Positions 7,933-16,020 of a stretch of 64,000 nucleotides of DNA are shown piece after piece; the stretch's first letter is position 1; each line of letters starts with the position of its first letter. The DNA lies in contig NZ_LT629772.1 in the NCBI RefSeq assembly GCF_900105385.1, positions 1,612,001 to 1,676,000 on the forward strand. The letters run 5' to 3'. The notes beneath the pieces are model-generated. The model was given only the letters and a program-made list of their open reading frames with translations. It was not told the origin of the DNA and did not search any database. The DNA is from Microlunatus soli. GTDB taxonomy: Bacteria; Actinomycetota; Actinomycetes; Propionibacteriales; Propionibacteriaceae. The translations under genes and the position numbers were made by a program.

Positions 7933-9168
7933 GTGAACACCTCACCCGCCACGACATCGACGCCCCGGGTCGGGTCGCCGCTGCCGTACAACGCTCTGAT
8001 CTGGCTGGCCGTGGCCGCCTTCTCCACCGGGATCGACGGCTACGTGCTGGCCGGTCTGCTGCCCAAGATCGCCGGCGAGCTGAGCGTCACCGAGGCACTG
8101 GCCGGCCAGCTGGTCTCGGTGTTCGCGCTGACCTCGGCGCTGGCCGCTCCCCTGCTCGGGACGGCCACCAGCTCCTGGGAACGGCGCCGGACGATCGCGT
8201 TGGCGCTGGCGGTCTTCGTGCTCGGCAACCTGGTGGTTGCGCTGGCGCCGATCTACCCGGTCGCGCTGGCCGGCCGGGTGATCGCTGCTCTGGGCGGCTG
8301 CCTGCTGAACGCCGCGATCACCGGCCACGTGATCCATCTGGCCCCGCCGGAGCATCGCGGCAAGGCTCTGTCCTTCGTGCTCGGGGGCTGGATGACCGCG
8401 ACCGCGCTCGGCGTACCGGTCGGGCTGGTGCTCGGCCAGACCAGCTGGCGGTTCCCGCTGGTCATGGTCTCGGTGGTCGGCACTGTCGCGCTGATCGGGA
8501 TCCTGATCAAGCTGCCGAAGCTGCGGCTACCGCCGACCACCCTGGCCGAGCGACTGCTCCCGCTGAAGCAGCCGCGACTGGTCGCCGGCCTGCTGGTCAC
8601 CACCGGCATCCTGTGCGCCAGCTACACCTGCTTCACCTACGCCGTGTTGATCTTGAGTCCGACCCACCCGGCCGGTTGGATGATGATCCTGATCATGTTC
8701 GGCTACGGCCTGGCGAGCATGCTCGGCAACGCCTTCACCGGCCGACTGGCCGACCGGTTCACCCCGCTTCGGGTGCTGACGGTGATCTTGATCGGCCTGT
8801 TCGCCAATGCCCTGCTGGGTGCGGTCGCGTTCGCAGCGGCCGCACCGGCGGTGATCGCCGTTCTGGGACTGGCCTGGTTCTTCCTGGCCGGCATCGGCAA
8901 CGGTGGCGCAGCGGTGCCGCAGCAGGCCCGGCTGGCCTCGATGGCACCGCAGTCGGCGGCGATCGTGATGGCCCTGAACGCCAGTGCGATTTCGCTCGGC
9001 TCAGCGCTCGGCGGTGGGCTCGGCGGCCTGACCTTGACCGCCGGTGCCCCGGCACCCAGCCTGCTGTGGGTTGCCGCCGGTGTTCTCGCCCTGACCTTGA
9101 TCCTGCACGGAGTGGTCGCCGGACTGACCGCGCGACACGCTCGCCAGGTCGCCGCCGACCCGGCCTGA
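7933..9168 (+). CDS. MFS transporter, DHA1-like
   Basis: 411 aa with about 12 membrane segments. The first helix carries the GIDGYVLAGLLPKIAGEL segment of the AraJ/PbuE/CmlA branch of drug:H+ antiporter-1 proteins, and loop 2-3 has SSWERRRT in place of the usual GRLxDRxGRR. The GTG start at 7933 has GGAG 8 bases upstream. It is divergent from the arabinofuranosidase and convergent with the siderophore-binding lipoprotein, so its substrate is not indicated; members export sugars, purines or drugs. Confidence 0.85.
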   Translation: MNTSPATTSTPRVGSPLPYNALIWLAVAAFSTGIDGYVLAGLLPKIAGELSVTEALAGQLVSVFALTSALAAPLLGTATSSWERRRTIALALAVFVLGNLVVALAPIYPVALAGRVIAALGGCLLNAAITGHVIHLAPPEHRGKALSFVLGGWMTATALGVPVGLVLGQTSWRFPLVMVSVVGTVALIGILIKLPKLRLPPTTLAERLLPLKQPRLVAGLLVTTGILCASYTCFTYAVLILSPTHPAGWMMILIMFGYGLASMLGNAFTGRLADRFTPLRVLTVILIGLFANALLGAVAFAAAAPAVIAVLGLAWFFLAGIGNGGAAVPQQARLASMAPQSAAIVMALNASAISLGSALGGGLGGLTLTAGAPAPSLLWVAAGVLALTLILHGVVAGLTARHARQVAADPA

Positions 9169-9203
9169 CAATGACGACCGGGCCGCGACCGCACAGGTGA
9201 CGA

Positions 9204-10226
9204 TCAGGATGCCAACGACTCCTGCAGATCGTCCAGGATGCGACCGGCGGCGATCACACCGATGCCGGTCATCCAGACCTCGTCCTGGACCCGGAAGGCC
9301 CGCTCGGCTTTCACACCCTTCAAGGTCTTCCACAGCGGCGAGCCGAGTGCCGACTGCTCGGCCTCGACATTCTCCTGGCCGTAGGTGGCGACGTAGATCG
9401 TCTTGCCGTCGGCGTGTTGCAACTCCTCCTCGCTGATCTCGGTGAAGCGCCGATCCTCGGCTCCGTTGAGTTGCTGGAACTGCGGACGCGAGATCCGGGC
9501 GTCGGCGAGCACCTGACCGGCAAAGCTGTCCGGACCGTAGATCCGGATCCCGGCCTTGATGAAGCGCACCAGGGAGACATCGGCGGTCGGCCCGTCGACC
9601 TGTTGGCCGACCTTCTCGGCCCGATCGGTGAGCTCGGTGAGCAACGTCTTCGCGCGATCACCCTGACGCAGCGCCTTCCCGTCGAGCAGGACATTCTGCT
9701 TCCAGGTGCTGCCGACCGACTCGGTGAACACCGTCGGCGCGATCTTGGACAACTCGTCGTACTTGTCCGGGGTGCGGAACTTCGATCCCAGGATCAGGTC
9801 CGGCTTGAGCGCCGCGATCTTCTCCAACGCCGGTTCGGCGATGCTGCCGACCGTCGGCACGTCGTGAACCGTCGGACCGAGGTACTGGGGCTGTTCACCG
9901 GTTCCGACCGCGATCGCACCGACCAGCTTGTCCTGCAGACCGAGTGCGCAGACGGTGTCCAGCTTGTCGCTGTCCAGCACCACGATCCGCTGTGGGTCCG
10001 CCGGCACCTCGGTCTGCCCCATCGCATGCTTGATCGTCCGCGAACCGGACGGCTTCGCGGCGCGACCGCAGACCTCGTCACCCGGCGCCTTCTTCGGCCC
10101 GACGGCGGTCAACGCCGCGGAGTCCGACGTTGCGCCGGAGCCGGCTCCTGCCCCTCCCGAACAGCCGGCCAACGCCAGCAGGGTGAAGACGACGGCCACG
10201 ATCACGGGCCGGGAACGAGACGGCAT
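9204..10226 (-). CDS. Iron-siderophore ABC transporter substrate-binding lipoprotein
   Basis: 340 aa from the ATG at 10226, chosen because GGAGGG lies 8 bases upstream and because a GTG further up falls inside the iron box. A lipoprotein signal ends at LALAGC (Cys22). The mature part is a FepB/FhuD-like helical-backbone binding protein (PQRIVVLDSDKLDTVCALGL, then KPDLILGSKFRTPDKYDEL). It would capture a ferric siderophore outside the membrane. Permease and ATPase genes are not adjacent and must be elsewhere. The iron box upstream predicts repression by an IdeR/DtxR protein when iron is sufficient. Confidence 0.9.
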   Translation of the reverse strand: MPSRSRPVIVAVVFTLLALAGCSGGAGAGSGATSDSAALTAVGPKKAPGDEVCGRAAKPSGSRTIKHAMGQTEVPADPQRIVVLDSDKLDTVCALGLQDKLVGAIAVGTGEQPQYLGPTVHDVPTVGSIAEPALEKIAALKPDLILGSKFRTPDKYDELSKIAPTVFTESVGSTWKQNVLLDGKALRQGDRAKTLLTELTDRAEKVGQQVDGPTADVSLVRFIKAGIRIYGPDSFAGQVLADARISRPQFQQLNGAEDRRFTEISEEELQHADGKTIYVATYGQENVEAEQSALGSPLWKTLKGVKAERAFRVQDEVWMTGIGVIAAGRILDDLQESLAS

Positions 10227-10248
10227 CGAGAACAACCCTCCACTAGAA

Positions 10249-10264
10249 GTTAGGTGCACCTAAC
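10249..10264. promoter_or_regulatory. IdeR/DtxR iron box
   Basis: GTTAGGTGCACCTAAC is a perfect 16-bp palindrome 22 bases upstream of the chosen start of the siderophore-binding gene. It matches the TTAGG...CCTAA outer parts of the IdeR/DtxR consensus, although its centre is shorter than the 19-bp consensus. It lies in the gap to the divergent acyl-CoA ligase gene and could affect both. Confidence 0.75.
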
Positions 10265-10404
10265 CCTAGCGAGCCGGCGCGGCAATACCGACCCCGGCCC
10301 GATCCCTGGGACCGGCGGCTCGAACCGGATGTTCCGCGCTGGCTGTTTCGAGGCCGGTCTAATGTGCGAGCGTCGCCGGCCGGGCGGTCCTACCGTCACA
10401 GACC

Positions 10405-11973
10405 ATGAGGACTCAGCCCGAACCGTACTGGACCTCCGGCTTGCATCGTGCGCTGCAACAACAGCCGGACGGGATCGCCACCATCCAGGGGGACCGGCAG
10501 CGCACCTTCGCCGAGCAGGCCGATCGGGTGGCCCGGCTCGCCGGTGGGTTGCGCGGGCTCGGCGTCGGTGATGGCGTTCGGGTCGGCCTGCTCGCCCTCA
10601 ATTCAGACCGTACTGTCGAAACGATCCTCGCGATCCCGTGGGCGGACGGAGTGTTCAACCTGATCGACACCATGCGCGCACCGTTCGAGATCGCGCCGAT
10701 GCTGGCCGAATCCGATACCGAAATCCTCTTCGTCGACGACGCCTTCGCAGCTGTGGTGCCCGAGGTCCGACGGGGGTGGCCTCGGCTCCGCGCCGTGATC
10801 CACCTCGGCGACGAACCGACACCGGACGGGATGATCGACTACGAGGCACTGATCGCCGGCAGCTCCCCGGCGGAGGACGCGAACCGGGGCGGCGACGCGC
10901 TCGCGGGACTGGTGCACACCGGAGGGACGACGAGCGCACCGAAGACCGTGATGCACACCCACCGCGCGATGCTCACCATGATCATGACGATGGGGCTGAC
11001 GAATCCCGACTTCATCCGGCCCGGTACCCGCCAGCTGCAACTGACGCCGATCTCGCATGTCTCCGGCGTGGGCTCGGTGCTGATGCAGTCCCAGTTCGGC
11101 AACACTCTGGTACCGTTCCCGCGATTCGACCCGGCGGTGGTCCTGGAGGCGATCGAGAAGCACCGGATCACGGCGGTATTCATCGTGCCGCCGATGCTGC
11201 AGCGGGTCGTCGACCACCCCGACATCGAACGGAGTGAGCTCAGCAGCGTCCGCAACATCATGTACGGCGCCTCCCCGATCACCGAGCAACTCCTGCAGCG
11301 AGCCTCGGCGCGCTTCCCGCAGGCAGGTTTTGCCCAGCTCTACGGGCTGTCGGAGTCACTGTCCTTCACGATGTCCACGCCGGAGGACCACCGTCGGCCG
11401 GGGCCGCAGCGCCGCTCCGGCGGTCGGGCGATGCTGCACACCGAGCTGCGGGTCGTCGATGCCGACGACAACGATCTGCCGACCGGCACGGCCGGGGAGA
11501 TCCTGCTCCGCGGCCCCGGGCTGATGCGCGGCTACTGGGACGCCCCTGACGCCACCGCCGACGCACTTCGCGGTGGCTGGATGCACACCGGCGACGTCGG
11601 CTACCTCGACGAACACGGTTACCTCTACATCGTCGACCGACTCAAGGATGTCGTCATCGTCGACGGCGACAACGTGCACTCTCCCGAGGTGGAGAACGTC
11701 CTGGCCTCCCACCCTGACGTGGCGGCCTGTGCCGTGATCGGCGTCCCCGACGACACCACCGGCGAGCGCGTTCATGCCGTGGTGGTGGCCCGGGCGGGAA
11801 GCGAACCGGATACCGCGCAGTTGCACAAACATTGCGGCGCGTTGTTGCCGGATTTCAAGGTCCCGCAGAGCTGGGAGCTCGCGGCGGCGCTTCCGCTGTC
11901 GCCCACCGGGAAGGTGCTCAAACGCGAACTGCGGGCACGGTACTGGACGGGGCTGGACCGTCAGGTGAACTGA
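10405..11973 (+). CDS. ANL-superfamily acyl-CoA ligase / adenylating enzyme
   Basis: 522 aa. The ATP-binding motif A3 appears as VHTGGTTSAPKTV, motif A5 as YGLSES, the hinge region as HTGDVGYLDEHGYLYIVDR, and the catalytic lysine of motif A10 as LSPTGKVLKREL. These enzymes adenylate a carboxylic acid and usually pass it to CoA. The substrate is not evident: the acid-pocket region (LTPISHVSGVGSV) is closer to fatty/aryl-CoA ligases than to 2,3-dihydroxybenzoate ligases. The gene shares an intergenic region with the iron-box-controlled lipoprotein gene, but it has no siderophore synthesis partners. Confidence 0.87.
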   Translation: MRTQPEPYWTSGLHRALQQQPDGIATIQGDRQRTFAEQADRVARLAGGLRGLGVGDGVRVGLLALNSDRTVETILAIPWADGVFNLIDTMRAPFEIAPMLAESDTEILFVDDAFAAVVPEVRRGWPRLRAVIHLGDEPTPDGMIDYEALIAGSSPAEDANRGGDALAGLVHTGGTTSAPKTVMHTHRAMLTMIMTMGLTNPDFIRPGTRQLQLTPISHVSGVGSVLMQSQFGNTLVPFPRFDPAVVLEAIEKHRITAVFIVPPMLQRVVDHPDIERSELSSVRNIMYGASPITEQLLQRASARFPQAGFAQLYGLSESLSFTMSTPEDHRRPGPQRRSGGRAMLHTELRVVDADDNDLPTGTAGEILLRGPGLMRGYWDAPDATADALRGGWMHTGDVGYLDEHGYLYIVDRLKDVVIVDGDNVHSPEVENVLASHPDVAACAVIGVPDDTTGERVHAVVVARAGSEPDTAQLHKHCGALLPDFKVPQSWELAAALPLSPTGKVLKRELRARYWTGLDRQVN

Positions 11974-11980
11974 CCTGTCG

Positions 11981-12919
11981 TCACAACCAGCGGTCGGCCT
12001 CGGCGTACCATCCGAGCCCGAGCATGCCCCAGCCGATCAATGCCTGCAGCCACCGGTCCTCGGTTTCGCTGAGCGGCCGACGATCGGTATAACTGTCGAT
12101 CAGCAGTCGCTGCCGCTGCGGTGTGATCGGTTGCCAGTCGTGATACCAGGTGCCGAGCAGGCAGACGGCGTGCGCCAGGTCGACGACGGCCGGATCGAGT
12201 CGGGCCTCCTCGAAGTCGAGTACGCCGCTGATCCTGGTGTCGTGCCAGAGCAGGTTGGCGCCGCGGAAGTCGGTATGCACCGGCTGTTCGGCCGGCAGGC
12301 CGGACCGGTCGGGCAGTTCGTCGATCCTGCGCCGCAACCGCTCCACCAGTTCCGGTGCGGTCTCCGCACGCCCTTCGGGCAGCACCCACAGCTCGCCGCG
12401 GCCGGCGACCGGCCATGCGTCAGTGAGCCGTTTCGCGTCCGGCCAGCAGGCCAGATCGTCGTGCAAGGCGGCCAGGGTCTGACCCGCGGCACGCACCTGA
12501 ACATCGTCGCCGGCGTCCAACAGCGACCCGTCCAGGACCGGCTGGACACCGATCGATCTGTCGTCTCGTAGCAGTTGTCGTTCGCCGCCGAGCGAGGTCA
12601 GCGGCCGGGCCACCGGATGATCATGATCGGCGAGCCAGTCGACCATCGCGGCGCGAGCGTCGAGCCAGCCGTGCACCGCCGCGATCCGGCAGATCTTGAT
12701 CATCAATCGCGACGGGGGTGTCGTCACCCAGACCATCAGATTCTGCGCGCTGATCACCAGCCGGTCGACCGAACGCACGCTGATCCGGTAGTCCCCGGCC
12801 AACAGATCGGCCGCCCAGTCGACCGCCGCCGCGGCATCCTCGAAGCCGAACCGCCGGCGCAGTTCGTTCTCCGGGTCGACACTCTCCCAGAGCATCTCCG
12901 GCGGCGGTGCGATCAGCAT
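11981..12919 (-). CDS. Aminoglycoside-phosphotransferase-fold kinase
   Basis: 312 aa from the ATG at 12919, selected because GGAGGAC precedes it closely; the open frame continues upstream without a domain. The catalytic loop HTDFRGANLLWHD and the metal-binding DFEEARLDP are those of the APH/choline kinase family. Substrates in the family include antibiotics, homoserine, choline and sugars; none is indicated here. It is convergent with the acyl-CoA ligase gene, 7 bases between stops. Nothing suggests it is part of a resistance cassette. Confidence 0.83.
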   Translation of the reverse strand: MLIAPPPEMLWESVDPENELRRRFGFEDAAAAVDWAADLLAGDYRISVRSVDRLVISAQNLMVWVTTPPSRLMIKICRIAAVHGWLDARAAMVDWLADHDHPVARPLTSLGGERQLLRDDRSIGVQPVLDGSLLDAGDDVQVRAAGQTLAALHDDLACWPDAKRLTDAWPVAGRGELWVLPEGRAETAPELVERLRRRIDELPDRSGLPAEQPVHTDFRGANLLWHDTRISGVLDFEEARLDPAVVDLAHAVCLLGTWYHDWQPITPQRQRLLIDSYTDRRPLSETEDRWLQALIGWGMLGLGWYAEADRWL

Positions 12920-13281
12920 CGAAGTCCTCCAGGTATCGGCGTCGGCAGCACGGTAGCGTCCCGGCGTGCCGCTGGTGTGGACCGCGTGATCGGGCGAGAG
13001 CCGGATGCGACCGGACGGGCCGGCGGCCCCGATGGAGTGGCCGGTCGCGTCCGTGGTCTTCCTCGATCGGCGTACTGTCCTTGCCGAGTACGGCGTCCTG
13101 AGCGACGCGGCCACGGTGCGGACTCCGTCGGATGGTGATCGCCGATTGACCGACCCGCTGCGGCTGACGCGGTGGCTGGGTGAGCGTGGCATCGGACTCG
13201 GCTGAACCACAGCTCCGGGCCGGCGCGAGGGGCGTCAACGATCCACCGGGCACGGGCAGCACGACCATGCGTGCGAGCCTC
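12920..13281. other. Intergenic stretch, no supported gene
   Basis: 362 bases between the phosphotransferase start and the TetR stop, both minus-strand genes. A 66-codon plus-strand frame at 13005-13205 has a GAGAG upstream and reads plausibly (VASVVFLDRRTVLAEYGVL), but it lacks any recognised domain; I do not call it. Confidence 0.4.
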
Positions 13282-13851
13282 TCAACGCGCGTGGGCGGCC
13301 GGTCGGTCCGGTACGGCTGCCAGGGCGGCACCGGCGATGGCGAGTACCTCCTCGGTCGAGCCCCCGTCCCTGGCACACCCTGACATGCCGCGCATCACCG
13401 CCATCAGGAACGACGCCAAGTCGTCAGGTCGAACGGCGTGCGGAAGGTCGCCGTCGGCGACGCCTTGTTCGATCCGGTCGGTGAGCCTGCGACGGAGGGC
13501 TTCACGTTGTGCGGCCAGGCGCGGTTCGGTCAGCAACAGGCAGCCCAGTGGAGTTTCCGTGCTGGTGTGCGCCCGGGCGGTGTCGTCGAGCATCGCGGCG
13601 ATGGCCTCGCGAGCGGTCGGACAGGCGAACGCCCGCTGCACGGCGTCGCAGGTCCGGCGGAAGTAGAGGTCGGAGGCCTCCGCGAAGAGGCTTTCCTTGT
13701 CGCCGAACGCCGCGTACAGGCTCGGCGGAGTCACGCCCATCGCTCTGGTCAGCATGGCAACGCTGGTCTCGGCATAGCCCGTGCGCCAGAACTGCTCGAC
13801 GGCTGCGGCCAGCGCAGCGTCACGGGAAAAGCTTCGAGGTCTGCCAGCCAT
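13282..13851 (-). CDS. TetR/AcrR-family repressor
   Basis: 189 aa. The N-terminal HTH is clear (ALAAAVEQFWRTGYAETSVA, then TPPSLYAAFGDKESLFAEA). The C-terminal domain is of the YcdC/TetR_C_16-like type with C-rich segment GMSGCARDGGS. It is divergent from an SDR gene with a 86-base gap containing two near-palindromic sites, the standard arrangement in which the repressor controls itself and the neighbouring oxidoreductase. Confidence 0.9.
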   Translation of the reverse strand: MAGRPRSFSRDAALAAAVEQFWRTGYAETSVAMLTRAMGVTPPSLYAAFGDKESLFAEASDLYFRRTCDAVQRAFACPTAREAIAAMLDDTARAHTSTETPLGCLLLTEPRLAAQREALRRRLTDRIEQGVADGDLPHAVRPDDLASFLMAVMRGMSGCARDGGSTEEVLAIAGAALAAVPDRPAAHAR

Positions 13852-13866
13852 GCCACCAGCATATCG

Positions 13867-13920
13867 TAACGATCGCTATTGAATGTGATACGTTCAGGAC
13901 TCAATCAATAGTGATCGCTA
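13867..13920. promoter_or_regulatory. Paired TetR operators
   Basis: TAACGATCGCTA (13867-13878) and TAGTGATCGCTA (13909-13920) are two near-palindromes of the form TAGCGATCGCTA. With their flanks they also form an inverted pair, TAACGATCGCTATTGA versus the complement TAGCGATCACTATTGA (14 of 16 identical). They occupy the gap between the divergent TetR and SDR genes, where a repressor would block both promoters. Confidence 0.65.
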
Positions 13921-13937
13921 CAAAAAGGGAGAGTCAC

Positions 13938-14657
13938 GTGCAATTGAAGAACGCCGTGGTGCTGGTGACCGGAGCGAACCGAGGGATCGGAGCGGAGTTC
14001 GTCGCGCAGCTCAAGGAGCGTGGAGCGTCAAGGATCTACGCGACCGCCCGCGATGCGAGTGCCATCGCCGCAGACGGAGTCGAGCCGATCCAGCTCGACA
14101 TCACCGACCCCTCGCAGATCAAGGCCGTCGCCGCCGCGGCTGACGACGTGCAGGTCCTGATCAACAACGCCGGAGTCGCGACCGGTACGTCCCTCGTTTC
14201 CGGTGACGTGGCGGAGATCCGGCGGGAGATGGACACGAACTTCTTCGGCCCGCTACTCATGACGCAAGCGTTCGCGCCGATCCTGAAGACCAACGGGGGA
14301 GGTGCCATCCTCAACGTCGTCTCGGCACTGTCGTGGTTCACAATCCCGGTCGCCGGCGCCTATGCCGCATCCAAGGCGGCCACCTGGAGTCTGACGGACA
14401 GTACGCGTCTCGAACTCGCGGATCAGGGCACGCACGTCGTCGGCGTGCACATGGGTCTTGTCGACACCGACATGGCTGCGGGTTCCGACGGGCCGAAGAT
14501 CACTCCGCGCGCCTTGGTCGACGCCGGGCTGGACGCGATCGAGTCGGGTCACGACGAAGTCCTGGCCGACGACTGGGCGAAGCTCGTGAAGTCCGGACTC
14601 ACCCTCGACCCCGCACAGCGATACGAGCAGTTGTTCGCGGCACTGTCCGAGAGCTGA
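13938..14657 (+). CDS. Short-chain dehydrogenase/reductase
   Basis: 239 aa. It has the classical SDR elements: TGANRGIG cofactor loop near residue 13, NNAG (INNAGVATG), catalytic Ser in NVVSALSW, and YAASK. The GTG start at 13938 has AGGGAG 7 bases upstream. It is controlled, by inference, by the divergent TetR protein through the paired operators. Proteins of this group (often annotated 6-aminohexanoate or generic SDR) have broad carbonyl substrates, so the physiological one is unknown; TetR/SDR pairs are frequently induced by reactive carbonyls. Confidence 0.9.
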   Translation: MQLKNAVVLVTGANRGIGAEFVAQLKERGASRIYATARDASAIAADGVEPIQLDITDPSQIKAVAAAADDVQVLINNAGVATGTSLVSGDVAEIRREMDTNFFGPLLMTQAFAPILKTNGGGAILNVVSALSWFTIPVAGAYAASKAATWSLTDSTRLELADQGTHVVGVHMGLVDTDMAAGSDGPKITPRALVDAGLDAIESGHDEVLADDWAKLVKSGLTLDPAQRYEQLFAALSES

Positions 14658-14858
14658 CACGTCGACGCTCAAGGGCCGACGGAAGCACAGAATCAACGCG
14701 ATCACGAACCGGCTCGACAGCTGGATGCCACCGATCCGACCGGACGCTGTTCACCAAGATCATCTTGGACGAAGACCTCGGCTACACCCTGCGAGCCTGC
14801 CGCCGGCATCCTCGCCCACGCCAACACCGCGGTGGCCGGCGATGTGCACACAAAAACG

Positions 14859-14888
14859 AACCTGCCCCGTCATCAGGCGGGGCAGGTT
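14859..14888 (-). terminator. Intrinsic terminator of the tRNA-Ala gene
   Basis: On the minus strand, a perfect 11-bp stem (AACCTGCCCCG / CGGGGCAGGTT) with an 8-base loop is followed by CGTTTTTG. It sits 20 bases past the tRNA 3' end, in the right orientation. Confidence 0.85.
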
Positions 14889-14907
14889 CCGATCTTCTGA
14901 ACTGATG

Positions 14908-14980
14908 TGGAGCTAAGGGGATTCGAACCCCTGACCTTCGCATTGCGAACGCGACGCTCTACCAACTGAGCTATAGCCCC
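14908..14980 (-). tRNA. tRNA-Ala, anticodon CGC
   Basis: The minus strand reads GGGGCTATAGCTCAGTTGG through the D-arm, a TTCGCAA anticodon loop (anticodon CGC, decoding GCG), a GGTTCGAATCC T-arm and a matching 7-bp acceptor (GGGGCTA/TAGCTCC). The discriminator is A; CCA is not encoded. Length 73. A terminator follows. The anticodon stem is closed by one G-T wobble. Confidence 0.95.
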
Positions 14981-15084
14981 AGATCACGCCGCTATCCGTG
15001 GACCTCGGGTGATGTGCGCGAGCAAGACTAACACCGGTGACGCGATCGGTCCGAATCGGCCGCCCGATCCGGACCAGCCGGCGA

Positions 15085-15888
15085 TCACTCGCCGACGGCA
15101 CGCCCCAGGTCGTCGCCGGTCTGCTCGGGTTTACGGGCCACCTCGACCACCTGGTCGGGCTGCGCGACCGGCTGCGGAGTCGGCCGGTCCGCCGTCACCG
15201 GACCGTCCTCCCGGACCGGCTGGGACATCTCCGGTGCGGCCAGATCGATGGTTCGGACCGTCCGCGGCGCGAGCGGCTTGGACACGTAGGTCGGCATCGT
15301 GATCGGCAACGGCTCCCAGAGCCCGCCGGACTTGGACTTGATCTTGATCGACGGCTCGGAGTCCGGGGTGCCGACCAGATCGGCGACCGTCCGCCGATTG
15401 AGCAGCACGGTGGACTCCTCGCTCCCCCGCCGGATCTCGGCGTAGCGGGCGTCGAGGTCACGGTGCATCGCGGCGACGGTGAAGCGGGACAGTCCGAAGA
15501 AGCCGACCACCAAGCCCGCCGGAATGGCCATCACCCACCATGGGACCAGGCCGGTCGCCCAGACCACGACGGCTGCGGTCAGCAAGATCATCAGCACCAG
15601 CAGGACCCGACGGCGGCGCAACGCGGCGGTCTGTTCGAGCCGGCGGAGTTCACCGACCGCTGCCCGGCGGGTCAACGGGGTGGAGATCTCGACCTCGGGC
15701 ATCTCGGTCAGATCCTGATCGAGCAACGGAGCCGAGCCGGACCGGATGATCCGGACCGAGTCGGAGAAACGATCATGAGGATCGGCCTCGGTGCTGGTCG
15801 ATTCTTCCTTGCGTCGCAGGTAATTGGGCACCAGATAGGCCAGCCAGGCGAACGCGATGGCTGCATAGATCAGACCTGTCGTACCCAC
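15085..15888 (-). CDS. GlpR/SepX-like membrane protein for cell division
   Basis: 267 aa. An N-terminal membrane helix (residues 4-21, ending YLVPNYLRR) is followed by a cytoplasmic stretch, then two helices at about 95-112 and 115-134, then a long hydrophilic tail. This architecture, including the AYLVPxxLRR motif, is that of the actinobacterial GlpR/SepX family; in corynebacteria GlpR is the membrane receptor for the gephyrin-like protein Glp that binds FtsZ, and SepX acts in Streptomyces septation. The glp/moeA homologue lies four genes upstream in the same minus-strand run, which supports the assignment strongly. Confidence 0.82.
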   Translation of the reverse strand: MGTTGLIYAAIAFAWLAYLVPNYLRRKEESTSTEADPHDRFSDSVRIIRSGSAPLLDQDLTEMPEVEISTPLTRRAAVGELRRLEQTAALRRRRVLLVLMILLTAAVVVWATGLVPWWVMAIPAGLVVGFFGLSRFTVAAMHRDLDARYAEIRRGSEESTVLLNRRTVADLVGTPDSEPSIKIKSKSGGLWEPLPITMPTYVSKPLAPRTVRTIDLAAPEMSQPVREDGPVTADRPTPQPVAQPDQVVEVARKPEQTGDDLGRAVGE

Positions 15889-16020
15889 ACCGAAACCGTA
15901 CGGGTTGTTCGCCCGGTCCGGCCCGATGTCGTGCGGTGTGTCGCGGAGTCTGTGTCCACCCGGTCTGGTTCGGACACCTCGCCCGGGATCCCATCGAAGG
16001 ATTTCTCACGACCGGAGTGA

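Noticed and set aside
13005-13205. 66-codon plus-strand open frame in the gap upstream of the phosphotransferase gene
   Set aside because: It reads fairly well but no domain or conserved context supports it.
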